The notes: generated from the letters alone by a model not told the origin. Shown: positions 1 to 8,553, numbered from the stretch's first letter. The stretch is 35,650 nt of DNA from an uncultured Porphyromonadaceae bacterium (GCA_947177015.1 CAMWSV010000003.1:1-35650), one strand, 5' to 3'. Translations and numbers: made by a program.

Positions 1-710
1 ATATAGGGATAGTCTTGCGCATCGTCAGCCGCGGTCCATCCCTTCCCTTTGATCCAGATAGCGCGGCAACCGATTGCCGATGCCGGAAGAATATCTTTTT
101 TATACGTATCCCCTATCACTACCACATCCTCCGGTGCCATTCCCAAGGCTTCGACTCCGAGTGAGAATATGGCGGGATCCGGCTTACGGATACCCACTAC
201 GGCACTCTCCACCACAGCATCGAAATATCGCGCCACATCGTATGCTGCGAGCACACTCTCCACATTACCGTAAAAATTCGACACCAGCACCATCGGATAT
301 TTCTCTCTGAGTGCTTCAAGCACCCTCCGGGCTTCCTCCACGCTGGCGCGCGCCATGCCGTCGCACGCATTGGCTATATCTCCGGCAATTATCTCCGGGG
401 ATTGACTAAAACTCCCGGCGACTTCGTCGCCTTCGGGGGAATGGGCGGCATAATGACGAAGTTCCACCAGGATCTTCTTATATAGTGTGGTGCGGAAATC
501 ATCTTCGGGCATGATGATACGCTCACGTGCCATGGCGCGCTCCCCCTCCACGTAAGCATCACGAAATAGCGTGCGGTCCACACCGTCGCCGAGCACGGCA
601 TGCCATCCGCGGAGCAGCACCTCACTCCAATGATCGCCGCGCGAATCGATAGTGCCGCCATAGTCGAAGATTATCCCCTTCACCCCCCTGCAATATTCTT
701 TAAGTGTCAT
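1..710 (-). CDS. HAD-superfamily hydrolase, partial (3' end beyond window)
   Basis: The first 236 residues are visible, reading MTLKEYCRGVKGIIFDYGG from the ATG at 710; the 3' end lies beyond base 1. HAD motifs are in order: motif I FDYGGTID (nucleophile Asp about residue 16), motif II Ser in VLVSNF, motif III Lys in IRKPDP, and motif IV Asp in VIGDTYKKD. The general acid/base Asp two residues after the nucleophile is Gly, as in the FDLGGV/FDLGNV subgroup of HAD-IA enzymes, so it is probably still an active phosphatase acting on a small phosphate ester. It starts 18 bp after the CDP-alcohol phosphatidyltransferase stop and is probably cotranscribed with it. A role in removing a phosphate from a lipid head group or its precursor is inferred from context only. 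Confidence 0.88.
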   Translation of the reverse strand, partial: MTLKEYCRGVKGIIFDYGGTIDSRGDHWSEVLLRGWHAVLGDGVDRTLFRDAYVEGERAMARERIIMPEDDFRTTLYKKILVELRHYAAHSPEGDEVAGSFSQSPEIIAGDIANACDGMARASVEEARRVLEALREKYPMVLVSNFYGNVESVLAAYDVARYFDAVVESAVVGIRKPDPAIFSLGVEALGMAPEDVVVIGDTYKKDILPASAIGCRAIWIKGKGWTAADDAQDYPY

Positions 711-728
711 TCGGCTCAGTGTTTAAGG

Positions 729-1676
729 TTATGCTTCTTTATTTTCGGGAATCCAGTCGTAAGCCTTACGACACAATCTCTCATGACGCCACATCATATA
801 TACGAGAATCACATTAAGCACAGTCAACTCAAACGCGAAATAAAGCCAGGGCATTCTGAAAATCAGTATCGCGGCAAAGAGGGCAAACGTGCGGGTGTTA
901 AACGACAGGATGTTAGTATATTTCATTAATCCCTTGCCTGCCTGACGAAACCTGTTGCGGAATTCCTGCGGCACATTATGTCCGTAGACTTCAAAGAGCC
1001 TGCGGCGCAGACGCTGCATGGCAGGAGTACGTTTCTCCTGTCCTACCGTATAGTTGATATAGAACGTAAGCACGAGTTTACGCCAAAAATCCCTCTTCCA
1101 ACTGAGAGAGGCGTATTTCTCGCGGAGTCCCTCTAAGGATTCGAGTTCGCTGCCCCCCTCGCCCTTTACGAAATAGAGATGAAACTGGCGGTAATAGTCA
1201 GCCATGGCGGCTTGAATGGCGTGAAATGCCCCCGTGACTACAGCGAGCACCCAGATAGCCCACTTATGATCCATGAAAAATTCACTCGTCACATTCTCAC
1301 GCAGGCAAATGGCGGCATAGATGCACACAAACCATATATCACCGCTCAATCCGTCGAGGATTCTCCCGAGCCTTGAATATTGGTGGGTCATTCGGGCGAG
1401 TTGACCATCGGCAGAGTCAAAACTGTCTGCCCACATCAGCAATATCACCCCTGCGAGGTTTATCCAGAAATTATTGAAATAGAAAGCCACAGCCGCACCG
1501 ATACCCAAGAAGATGGAAGCGATGGTGATAACGTTGGGGGTTATGCCCAATCTGCGGGCTATCTTCGCCCACACGAACCCTATAGGACGGTAAAATATGA
1601 GATCGAATGTCTCCTCAGTATCCATCGATTTGAGCGACGACCTATATTCGGCCCGCAGACGCCGGAAGGTATTCAT
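729..1676 (-). CDS. CDP-alcohol phosphatidyltransferase family membrane protein (variant motif)
   Basis: A 315-residue multi-pass membrane protein that should transfer a phospho-alcohol between a CDP-activated donor and a lipid or alcohol acceptor. The family signature lies at residues 87-113: D87, D90-G91, A94-R95, G104 and D108. The last Asp, expected at 112, is Gly, and an Asp follows at 113, so the final ligand or catalytic base is shifted by one. I checked this in the DNA (GAC GGA TTG AGC GGT GAT). The protein has about 60 residues on each side that minimal enzymes such as PgsA lack. Neighbours are an ATP-grasp protein (31 bp upstream) and a HAD hydrolase (18 bp downstream). The head group is unknown; the nearby nucleotidyltransferase suggests it, rather than the lipid, may be the CDP-activated partner. 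Confidence 0.85.
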   Translation of the reverse strand: MNTFRRLRAEYRSSLKSMDTEETFDLIFYRPIGFVWAKIARRLGITPNVITIASIFLGIGAAVAFYFNNFWINLAGVILLMWADSFDSADGQLARMTHQYSRLGRILDGLSGDIWFVCIYAAICLRENVTSEFFMDHKWAIWVLAVVTGAFHAIQAAMADYYRQFHLYFVKGEGGSELESLEGLREKYASLSWKRDFWRKLVLTFYINYTVGQEKRTPAMQRLRRRLFEVYGHNVPQEFRNRFRQAGKGLMKYTNILSFNTRTFALFAAILIFRMPWLYFAFELTVLNVILVYMMWRHERLCRKAYDWIPENKEA

Positions 1677-1707
1677 AAAAGTAGAAATGTGAGATACTAA
1701 TGTTTAA

Positions 1708-2634
1708 TTATCGGATGTTGCTATTGCCCGCAACTCGGCGCTCGCCTGTTTTTACTGCTGATTCCTCTTTAATGCGCTTGCGGATTATATTCAGCACATA
1801 CCTGGCGATAATGGGGGCTGCCTCTTCACGGCAGGGGGCGAAACTGGGCCAGTCGTTGAAGTCGATGATACTCATATCCCCTTCGCTGCTGATGATGACA
1901 TCGCCGCCATAAATATCCACTCCGGTGACTTCAGCCGCCTTGACACAAATCTCTTTCAGACGCGTCTCATCAAAATTATAGTGATGAGAGGCACCGTTGA
2001 TAAATTCATCCCCGAATTTGGAATGTCCCTCATCCAGTGGATAAAACCAGTAGAAGAACGATCCATCCTTAAGTCCGTAAAACTTAATCAGATCTCCGTC
2101 AAGATGCTTATTGATTACAGCGCGCCGAATTCCGCGATAGAAGAATTCGTGCAGCACTCCCTGAGTCTCCTCGATGTGCCGGCAGTAAGCCACGTCCTCC
2201 TTATGCTGCGCATGAAATTCGCCACGCTTCACCCAACAGCGTTCGTAGCCGCCGCGCACCAGTTCGGCTCGCGCATCGGAATTGGTGTCCACCATCAACG
2301 ATGGCGGATAAGGCACTCCGTTGGAGAGAAGCAGGAGTGTCATACGTTCCCGGGTGCAGTTGGCGATAGCATCGCCGGAGTTCACCACAATGATTCCGGA
2401 TTCCTCCAAATTGCGCAGTTTTTCGAGCGATTCCGGTTGTCGGCACATATTAAGAATCAGGTCAGCCTCAACATCCGGCTGATTCAGAAACTGCTCTTCA
2501 TTATATTGCAACACCTTGCAACCGCGGCGACGCAACTGATCCACCACCCCCTGCAGGATGGCGGCATCATTCCCTATATGATTCGGAGAGAACGCTCCGG
2601 CGCGCGATACGGCAATTATCTTTATTCTTGCCAC
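1708..2634 (-). CDS. ATP-grasp superfamily protein (RimK-like ligase fold)
   Basis: A 308-residue soluble protein. Its C-terminal part has ATP-grasp features: a nucleotide-binding Lys region (RCWVKRGEFHAQ), a second segment (AVINKHLDGDLIKFYGL), and metal-binding residues near GGDVIISSEGD and IDFNDWPSF, where Asp and Asn take the usual Glu/Asn roles. ATP-grasp ligases join a carboxylate to an amine or thiol through an acyl phosphate. The likely start is GTG at 2634, giving MARIKII; I see no better ATG. It lies between a nucleotidyltransferase (146 bp upstream) and a CDP-alcohol phosphatidyltransferase (31 bp downstream). That suggests it adds an amino-acid-like group to a head group or its precursor, which is inference. 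The substrate is unknown. Confidence 0.75.
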   Translation of the reverse strand: MARIKIIAVSRAGAFSPNHIGNDAAILQGVVDQLRRRGCKVLQYNEEQFLNQPDVEADLILNMCRQPESLEKLRNLEESGIIVVNSGDAIANCTRERMTLLLLSNGVPYPPSLMVDTNSDARAELVRGGYERCWVKRGEFHAQHKEDVAYCRHIEETQGVLHEFFYRGIRRAVINKHLDGDLIKFYGLKDGSFFYWFYPLDEGHSKFGDEFINGASHHYNFDETRLKEICVKAAEVTGVDIYGGDVIISSEGDMSIIDFNDWPSFAPCREEAAPIIARYVLNIIRKRIKEESAVKTGERRVAGNSNIR

Positions 2635-2780
2635 GATATATGGTAATTTTATATGCTATTCTCTAATTATCAATCTACGGATGATTAGAAAACTCACTCT
2701 TATTATTTAATCTTTAAGTAAATAAATTCCTCCCACCTATCCACACTTTCCCCCTCATATATCTTCTACATCCCCTCTAT

Positions 2781-3518
2781 CTATTCATTCCCTTCGCGGA
2801 GAAATTCGCAGGCTGTCTCGATATCGGCGGCATGATCCACGTCGATAATCTTTCCCATCGGGAATGCCCTCACATCAAGCCCCTCACTCACCAGCCGGCG
2901 CTGATAGTTCCTCATCCGGCTCACATCCTGCGCCATACACCTGCGAAGCACTCCGATAGCCGCATCGCTCAATCCATATATACCCCCTGAGATATAGCGT
3001 GCATCTTCCGGACACTCATCCAGAAATGCCTCAATACGCATATCCTCGGCATCAGCCACAACCCATAGAGGTTTCTCATCGTCCACGAAGCCGGTCACAG
3101 CCATCATCACGTCAGTAGACTCGGGAGCGCTCTCCCATGCCTCAACATAGCGCCTGAAATCAGATTCATGGAAAATCGTATCCACCGTAGTGGCAATCCA
3201 TCTGCCGTGTCCCTCCATCTCTTCGGCTATCTCAGCCATAGTGTGCATCGACGAGGGGGTAGTCTTCACCTTCAGTATTAATTCCGGGGCATGACCGGCA
3301 TCTACAGACTCGAACTGATAATCAGCGAGATATTCTTTCACTTCCGGCATAAATTCATTGACACACACCACGATGCGCTTAGCGCCGCATCTTGCGAAGA
3401 TTTCGAGCAGACGTGATATCATGGGTTGATGATCTATCTCCACAAGAGGTTTCGGGAGCATTACCCCCTCCTGCGCGAGTCGCGAACCCTCACCGGCGGC
3501 TATGATTGCGAAATTCAT
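2781..3518 (-). CDS. NTP transferase (sugar/polyol-phosphate nucleotidyltransferase family)
   Basis: A 245-residue single-domain nucleotidyltransferase. The N-terminus IIAAGEGSRL with a following LPKPLVEI is the classic NTP-binding signature at residues 4-28. The metal-binding Asp is probably in the TTVDTIF segment. IIDVDHAADIETA near the C-terminus is typical of nucleotidyltransferase ends. Such enzymes couple CTP or UTP to a phosphorylated sugar, polyol or choline. The start is 8 bp after the pdxA stop, so it is translated from the rlmN-pdxA message. In archaeal di-myo-inositol-phosphate synthesis a similar domain makes CDP-inositol for a CDP-alcohol phosphatidyltransferase. The gene two steps downstream here is such an enzyme, so a CDP-polyol product is my favoured inference. 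Confidence 0.85.
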   Translation of the reverse strand: MNFAIIAAGEGSRLAQEGVMLPKPLVEIDHQPMISRLLEIFARCGAKRIVVCVNEFMPEVKEYLADYQFESVDAGHAPELILKVKTTPSSMHTMAEIAEEMEGHGRWIATTVDTIFHESDFRRYVEAWESAPESTDVMMAVTGFVDDEKPLWVVADAEDMRIEAFLDECPEDARYISGGIYGLSDAAIGVLRRCMAQDVSRMRNYQRRLVSEGLDVRAFPMGKIIDVDHAADIETACEFLREGNE

Positions 3519-3526
3519 ATTGTAGT

Positions 3527-4729
3527 TTACTTATAGAGGGGGTTGGAGGTCATTTCTTCATATTGTGCGCGCCGGCGATAGATGTCGATGGCGCTGAAAA
3601 TAGCGTTGCGCATAGAGGCTGCATCGGCTTTCTTCTTTCCGGCTATGTCGTAGGCTGTGCCATGATCGGGCGAAGTGCGGATTATATCGAGGCCGGCAGT
3701 GAAGTTCACACCCTCGGCACCTGCAAGCGTCTTAAACGGCGCAAGTCCCTGATCATGATACATGGCGAGCACTCCGTCAAACTTCTTCCACTCGCCGCTG
3801 CCGAAGAAGCCGTCGGCGGCATACGGTCCGAAAGCGAGTATGCCGTTATCGCGAAGCATACCGAGCGCCGGGAGTATCACCTCCTTCTCTTCGCTGCCGA
3901 GCAGACCATTGTCGCCTGCATGGGGATTGAGCGAGAGCACCGCAATGCGCGGACGGTCGCAACCGAAGTCGCGACGCAGTGTATCATCGAAACGGCGCAC
4001 TGCATCCACCACATTTTCAATCGTGACGTGGCTGCTGATTTCCGAGAGTGGGAGATGAGTGGTGAGCAATGCCACCCGCAGGTCATCATTAAAGAGAATC
4101 ATCTGCGCCTTCGGTTGCAATTCTCCGAAAAGATCGTCATTAACCTCTTTTTTCGGCTCCTCTTTTTCGTTTCCCTTTTCGGCATCCTCTACATTTTCGA
4201 CTTCAGTATTCTCGTCGGAGTCAGACTCCACCGGCTCAGCATTATCTTCAACTTCTGCACTATCTTCAATAGCATCATCGGAGTCGTCCTCTGCGAGCCG
4301 CACTTCGAGATATTCCGTATGTCCGGGGAAGTGGAAACCCTCAGACTGGATAGTTGCTTTATTAATCGGAGCGGTGACGAGCACATCGATATCACCTTCC
4401 TCATACGCTCTGAGGGCTGCTTCGAGGGCTTCAAACGCACTGCGTCCTGCCGTCGCCGACGCCACTCCATATTCGGGCTTCAAGGCTTCTTCGCCCACGC
4501 TGACGAGATTGATGGCATCTTCTTTGGCATCCGCGGCGGAAGCCACGGGTACGAAACTGAATTTCTCACCTTTCAGGCGCTGCATATTGCCGAGCATGAT
4601 CCCTTTATTGGCGAAGATCACGGGAGTAAACATCTCCGTCATACCCTCCGGGGCAAGTGCCTTTATAATTACTTCAGGTCCGATACCATTGGCATCCCCT
4701 TGAGTGATTCCTACTTTGATTTTTTCCAT
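3527..4729 (-). CDS. pdxA: 4-hydroxythreonine-4-phosphate dehydrogenase, with acidic insertion
   Basis: PdxA oxidises 4-phosphohydroxy-L-threonine with NAD, and the product is used by PdxJ in the DXP-dependent route to pyridoxal phosphate. Family landmarks are the N-terminus KVGITQGDANGIGPEVI, the metal-site His in PGHTEY (about 137), NPHAGDNG and MYHDQGLAPFK. I start it at the ATG at 4729 (MEKIKVG); a GTG 30 bp upstream would extend it into rlmN and is less likely. At 400 residues it is longer than the usual 330-360. The excess is an acidic, low-complexity block at residues 146-205, between the HTEY strand and ILFNDDLRVALLTTHLP. It follows rlmN with a short gap, so it is probably in the same operon. 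Confidence 0.93.
   Translation of the reverse strand: MEKIKVGITQGDANGIGPEVIIKALAPEGMTEMFTPVIFANKGIMLGNMQRLKGEKFSFVPVASAADAKEDAINLVSVGEEALKPEYGVASATAGRSAFEALEAALRAYEEGDIDVLVTAPINKATIQSEGFHFPGHTEYLEVRLAEDDSDDAIEDSAEVEDNAEPVESDSDENTEVENVEDAEKGNEKEEPKKEVNDDLFGELQPKAQMILFNDDLRVALLTTHLPLSEISSHVTIENVVDAVRRFDDTLRRDFGCDRPRIAVLSLNPHAGDNGLLGSEEKEVILPALGMLRDNGILAFGPYAADGFFGSGEWKKFDGVLAMYHDQGLAPFKTLAGAEGVNFTAGLDIIRTSPDHGTAYDIAGKKKADAASMRNAIFSAIDIYRRRAQYEEMTSNPLYK
4115..4294 (-). other. Acidic low-complexity insertion inside PdxA
   Basis: Codons 146-205 of pdxA encode a stretch dominated by Glu and Asp, with some Ser, Val and Asn, ending in a Lys/Glu-mixed part (KGNEKEEPKKE). In the E. coli enzyme, as I recall it, the residues before and after this point are almost adjacent. 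The frame stays open and the flanking family motifs resume correctly, so this is an in-frame insertion rather than a frameshift. It is probably a disordered surface loop. Confidence 0.8.
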
Positions 4730-4755
4730 TTTATTGTAAAATAGGGCCTTACATT

Positions 4756-5787
4756 TCACTTAGCCAACATTCCACATGCAGCCTCGATGTCTTCACCGCG
4801 CGAAGCGCGTATGGTGGCTGTGATGCCATGCTGATTGAGTATGTTTCTGAACATAATCATGCGTTCCTCCGAACAAGGCTGAAGATCGATACCCGGGATA
4901 GCATGATAGCGTATAAGATTGACACGGCAGTCGATGTTGCCGATAAGTTTTATTAGAGCGTTGGCATGAGCCACATCATCATTGACCCCGCGCCACATGA
5001 TATATTCGAGCGATAGACGGCGCTGATGCGAGAAGTCATAACCGGCGAGCAGATGCATCACGCCGGAAATGGGGAAAGCCTTCTGAGCCGGCATCATCGC
5101 GGCGCGCTCGCGAGGATCGGGAGTGTGGACGCTGATAGCCACGTGCACCTGTGTCTTATCCAGCAGATCCTTCAGTTCGGGGAGTTTACCCACGGTACTC
5201 ACCGTGATGCGCTTCGGGCTCCACGCCAGTCCCCACGGAGCAGTGAGGATGTCGATCACGCGCTTCACCGCGCTGAAGTTATCGAGCGGCTCGCCCATAC
5301 CCATGAAGACGATATTGGATAACGGCGTGGCGGGCGCACATCCCGGAGCGGGAGCGGGCGGTATGCTAAGAATCTGATTTATGATTTCGGCGGCTGAGAG
5401 TTGAGCCTTGAATCCCATCTTGCCCGTAGCGCAGAAGTAGCAATTCATCTTGCATCCCGCCTGCGATGACACACACAGAGTGGCTCTGTCTCTATCCGGG
5501 ATATAGACAGATTCTATCTGCCTGCCCCCTGCCACTGCAAACACATACTTCACTGTGCCGTCCTGACTCTTCGACGCCTTGATCGGAGCAGTACGTCCCA
5601 CGCAATATTTTTCTGCCAGCAGAGCCTTATTCTTTTTCGAAAGGTTTGCCATCTCGTCAAATGATACTGCACGCTTGCTATAAATCCATTCTGCAAGTTG
5701 CCTGCCCACGAATTTGGGCATCCCCAATTCGACAGCCACATCCTGCAGCCCCTTTTCTGTCATCCCTATCAATGGAATCTTTTCCAT
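4756..5787 (-). CDS. rlmN: 23S rRNA (adenine-2503-C2)-methyltransferase / tRNA A37 C2-methyltransferase
   Basis: A radical SAM enzyme that methylates C2 of A2503 in 23S rRNA and, in E. coli, A37 of some tRNAs. At 343 residues it has normal family length. The 4Fe-4S cluster motif CxxxCxxC is C112, C116 and C119, in the context SSQAGCKMNCYFCATGKMG. GEPLDN and the catalytic Cys near the C-terminus (C338, in EAACGML) are present. The start at 5787 gives MEKIPLIGM and a compact N-terminal domain. pdxA begins 26 bp downstream of its stop, so the two are probably cotranscribed. No convincing promoter could be placed in the 138 bp upstream. Confidence 0.96.
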   Translation of the reverse strand: MEKIPLIGMTEKGLQDVAVELGMPKFVGRQLAEWIYSKRAVSFDEMANLSKKNKALLAEKYCVGRTAPIKASKSQDGTVKYVFAVAGGRQIESVYIPDRDRATLCVSSQAGCKMNCYFCATGKMGFKAQLSAAEIINQILSIPPAPAPGCAPATPLSNIVFMGMGEPLDNFSAVKRVIDILTAPWGLAWSPKRITVSTVGKLPELKDLLDKTQVHVAISVHTPDPRERAAMMPAQKAFPISGVMHLLAGYDFSHQRRLSLEYIMWRGVNDDVAHANALIKLIGNIDCRVNLIRYHAIPGIDLQPCSEERMIMFRNILNQHGITATIRASRGEDIEAACGMLAK

Positions 5788-5925
5788 ATCAATATCTTAT
5801 ACTTTTAATAGTATGTGTTTGCCAATTAGTTTGACACTAATATGTTGCTATTTTTCTCAAAATTTAATATTGCCTACGAATTATATTGCGCTCACACTGA
5901 TTGCCACCGTGACTTTTCCGGAAGT

Positions 5926-6810
5926 TCATTTCAGCGTATGCAGTTCGTAGGTCTTCTCTCTCAGATATTTGCCCAAAGCCTCGGCATCACCTTTGAATCT
6001 CGCCTGCTCCTCGGGCATAATAGGCTCCCCTATCGAGATATGAATCTCCTTGCCCTTCTTGCTGAAGAGTTCGCGGGGCAGCATCAATGAGCGCAGCGGC
6101 CAGCAGATATGACCGAGCAGATTAAACATAAAGCGGTTGTTGCCATGAAAATAGATAGGTATCACGGGCACTTTGGCACGCGCAATTATTTCCAACACCG
6201 ATTTCTGCCACGGGCGGTCCACCAGGAAGTTATGGCGGTCCGTCTTCGACATAGCCCCGGCGGGGAAGAAACCTACGGGATGACCATCCTTGAGTTGACG
6301 CAATGCCTGACGGATCCCATTGACGGATACCTTTCGCTTTGACGGATCGTCTGATTGCCACGCGTCTACAGTGATGAAGTTATCACGCATGGCCCAAAGT
6401 CTGCCGAGAATCATATTCACCATCACTTTATATTCGGGGCGATAGCGGGTCACAAGATTTATCAGTGCGATTCCATCCAGACTTCCGAAGGGGTGATTGC
6501 TCACCGTGATGAATGGTCCATCGGGGAATTCCGCCAAAATCCGCTCATTGTCCACGCGGAGCGGAGTCTTGAACTCATCTTCTATAAGATGGCGCGAAAA
6601 CTCCGGGCCGGGAGTCGATGCCCACGCGGCATGCACGCGGTTCACTTCATCTATCTGAAGCCAGTGAAGCACTTTACCCACAAGTTTTTCATGCCCCTTG
6701 AGTTTGGGCACCATGTCAGTGACATCAGTCACACTGATCACCTCACGGTTCGTATCTTCGGCAGGAGCGGGAGCCGCCTTCTCCTGTGTATTTTCGATAG
6801 GTTTTTCCAT
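5926..6810 (-). CDS. Lysophospholipid-type acyltransferase (PlsC/LPLAT superfamily)
   Basis: A 294-residue acyltransferase that should move an acyl chain from acyl-ACP or acyl-CoA to a lipid alcohol or amine. The catalytic motif is NHPFGSLDG at residues 105-113, with His106 and Asp112. The spacing is HX5D, as in hemolysin/OlsA-like Bacteroidota members, not the HX4D of PlsC. FFPAGAMS about residue 178 matches the substrate-binding block. The first 25 residues are Glu/Pro/Ala-rich and probably disordered. It is the last gene behind the pgpA-like promoter, 37 bp after the PAP2 gene. It could acylate a glycerophospholipid, or make an aminolipid like the Bacteroides GlsA enzyme; the partner N-acyltransferase of that pathway is not next to it. 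Confidence 0.85.
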   Translation of the reverse strand: MEKPIENTQEKAAPAPAEDTNREVISVTDVTDMVPKLKGHEKLVGKVLHWLQIDEVNRVHAAWASTPGPEFSRHLIEDEFKTPLRVDNERILAEFPDGPFITVSNHPFGSLDGIALINLVTRYRPEYKVMVNMILGRLWAMRDNFITVDAWQSDDPSKRKVSVNGIRQALRQLKDGHPVGFFPAGAMSKTDRHNFLVDRPWQKSVLEIIARAKVPVIPIYFHGNNRFMFNLLGHICWPLRSLMLPRELFSKKGKEIHISIGEPIMPEEQARFKGDAEALGKYLREKTYELHTLK

Positions 6811-6847
6811 ATTGATACCTTTCTATAAATTAAAGCGGGCTGATAAT

Positions 6848-7798
6848 TTAAGCGGATTTGCCGGATATGTAAGCGGCATAACTATTCAGCCAACTGCGGA
6901 ATCCGGGGAGTCGCATCAGCAGATATTCAAAGAGGCAATAGCCCAGGAGCGAAACCCCTATTCCTCCCAACACATCCAGCAGGTAATGATGTGAGGTGTA
7001 GACGGCTGTGGTCCATATACCTGCCGTCACCACCCCGAGAATGATTTTCCAAGCCATACTGCTATGGGCTTTCAGGGCATACAGGAACGCCACAAACGTA
7101 TATGCAGAGTGAAGCGACGGCATAGCCGCGAATACATTGGCATTTCTTGCATAAAGCGCATTGAAGATGCCCAGACCCGTCATATCATCAAATGCTCCGA
7201 GACCTGCCACATCGCCGGGAGTGCCGGTAATCATCTCGAACCCATATTTTGCCACATACCATGGCGGAGCGGCAGGATGTATATAGTAGCCGGCAAATCC
7301 GAGCAGGTTCACCAGAAGAAACACCAAGGCGAAGTGCAGATATACCTCGGTCTTGCCGGTGAAATATAGCCATAATCCGAAGAAAATGGGGAGCGGAACC
7401 CAGCACAGATAGAATATTCCGCTCAAAAAATCCATCAGAGCACTGCGGTGCAACGCGAAAAATTCGTTGGGTGTCAACAATGTTCCGTCGGCGGCAGTGA
7501 TGCCGAAGAGGTCTTTCTCAGTCTGATAAATTCCCTCCACATCTACCGGATTCACCTCATAGTTAGGGAGGAGATTCATCCAGTCGTAGGATATTCCGAA
7601 GAGGAAAAACGGGAGCAGAGCCACAATCAGGCGACGCGTCGAAGGGAGGGCGAAATAGAGTGCCGCCATAGCGATGGCGAGGACGAGATGTTCCGGACGA
7701 AACCCTATGAAGAGTATCGTTACGGTGAGCCAGACGGCAATCCCCGCCACACACCACAATGCTTCCTTAAAGCGCGGACTCTGATATTTCATTTCCAA
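6848..7798 (-). CDS. PAP2-family, Aur1/inositol-phosphorylceramide-synthase-like membrane protein
   Basis: A 316-residue protein with about six to eight membrane segments. The three C-terminal blocks match the Aur1 (IPC synthase) branch of the PAP2 superfamily more closely than PgpB: HPAAPPWY, AAMPSLHSAY (catalytic His) and YTSHHYLLDVLGG (His and Asp of the triad). Fungal Aur1 transfers phosphoinositol from PI to ceramide; a bacterial equivalent would transfer it to dihydroceramide. It lies 68 bp after the canonical CDP-alcohol phosphatidyltransferase and 37 bp before the acyltransferase. A PgpA-like gene, a phosphatidyltransferase and an Aur1-like gene together recall the B. thetaiotaomicron inositol-lipid locus (BT_1522-BT_1526, from memory). 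I see no myo-inositol-phosphate synthase gene here. Confidence 0.87.
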   Translation of the reverse strand: MEMKYQSPRFKEALWCVAGIAVWLTVTILFIGFRPEHLVLAIAMAALYFALPSTRRLIVALLPFFLFGISYDWMNLLPNYEVNPVDVEGIYQTEKDLFGITAADGTLLTPNEFFALHRSALMDFLSGIFYLCWVPLPIFFGLWLYFTGKTEVYLHFALVFLLVNLLGFAGYYIHPAAPPWYVAKYGFEMITGTPGDVAGLGAFDDMTGLGIFNALYARNANVFAAMPSLHSAYTFVAFLYALKAHSSMAWKIILGVVTAGIWTTAVYTSHHYLLDVLGGIGVSLLGYCLFEYLLMRLPGFRSWLNSYAAYISGKSA

Positions 7799-7866
7799 TT
7801 TTTTTATTTCAACTGTTCTTAATGACGATTTTTGAAATTCATATCGGGATTTTCAGAAATCTGCCG

Positions 7867-8553
7867 TTACTGCATTTTCTCCATAGCGCGACGGCAATGC
7901 TGAATGCGGGCTGCGGCGGTGATATTGGCAAAGACGGCAATCAGCGTCATGGCACCCGCCAGCACCAGATTTGCCCACTCCACTCCTGCCTGGCCGAGGA
8001 TTCCGGTGAGAATCACACCCAGGCATGTCACCACCACCCGCTCAGGGCGTTGCATGAATCCGATCTTACATTCGATACCCAACCCTTCGGCACGTGCTCG
8101 CACATAACTCACGAGCAACGACCCGATGATAGCCATATATGTGATGAGGGCTTCCCAGAGTCCGCCAAACTGAATGAAGTAATATGTCACGCCGCCAAGA
8201 CTGATAAGTTCGCAGTATCTGTCGAGCACGCTGTCATACATCGCTCCGAATTTCGATACCATATTGCCGAGACGCGCCACCTGCCCGTCGAGCATATCGA
8301 AAAGTGAGAAAAGTATGATCACTACGCCCGCCCACGTCACGAGTGAATAGGGCACGATTCCGGTATGTCCGGCAACGTAACCGGCCCGTATCAGCAAAGC
8401 GGCTCCGAGCACCTGCCCCAACATTCCGATAGTGGTCACCATATTGGGTGTGATACCGCACTTTATCATAAGGCGAACAAGTGGATTTATCACTACATAT
8501 ATCCCTTGCTGCAGAGAATCACGTCCCTGCTTAGAACGTTGTTTTAAATTCAT
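7867..8553 (-). CDS. CDP-alcohol phosphatidyltransferase, probable phosphatidylinositol-phosphate synthase
   Basis: A 228-residue integral membrane enzyme with the full family signature at residues 86-111: D86, D89-G90, A93-R94, G103, D107 and D111, at standard spacing. The enzyme displaces CMP from CDP-diacylglycerol with an alcohol. Context favours inositol-1-phosphate as acceptor, giving phosphatidylinositol phosphate, which the upstream PgpA-like phosphatase could convert to PI for the downstream Aur1-like transferase. PgsA (glycerol-3-phosphate as acceptor) is the main alternative and cannot be excluded from sequence alone. It is separated from the pgpA-like gene by a 178 bp AT-rich gap containing a short palindrome at 8625-8638. 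Confidence 0.87.
   Translation of the reverse strand: MNLKQRSKQGRDSLQQGIYVVINPLVRLMIKCGITPNMVTTIGMLGQVLGAALLIRAGYVAGHTGIVPYSLVTWAGVVIILFSLFDMLDGQVARLGNMVSKFGAMYDSVLDRYCELISLGGVTYYFIQFGGLWEALITYMAIIGSLLVSYVRARAEGLGIECKIGFMQRPERVVVTCLGVILTGILGQAGVEWANLVLAGAMTLIAVFANITAAARIQHCRRAMEKMQ

Noticed and set aside
3506-4744. 412-codon open frame on the plus strand opposite pdxA
   Set aside because: The minus strand carries all PdxA motifs; the plus frame has no recognisable domain and is a shadow of the codon bias.
4730-4759. GTG start extending pdxA by ten codons into rlmN
   Set aside because: The extension MKCKALFYNK has no family match and the ATG at 4729 gives the standard PdxA N-terminus.
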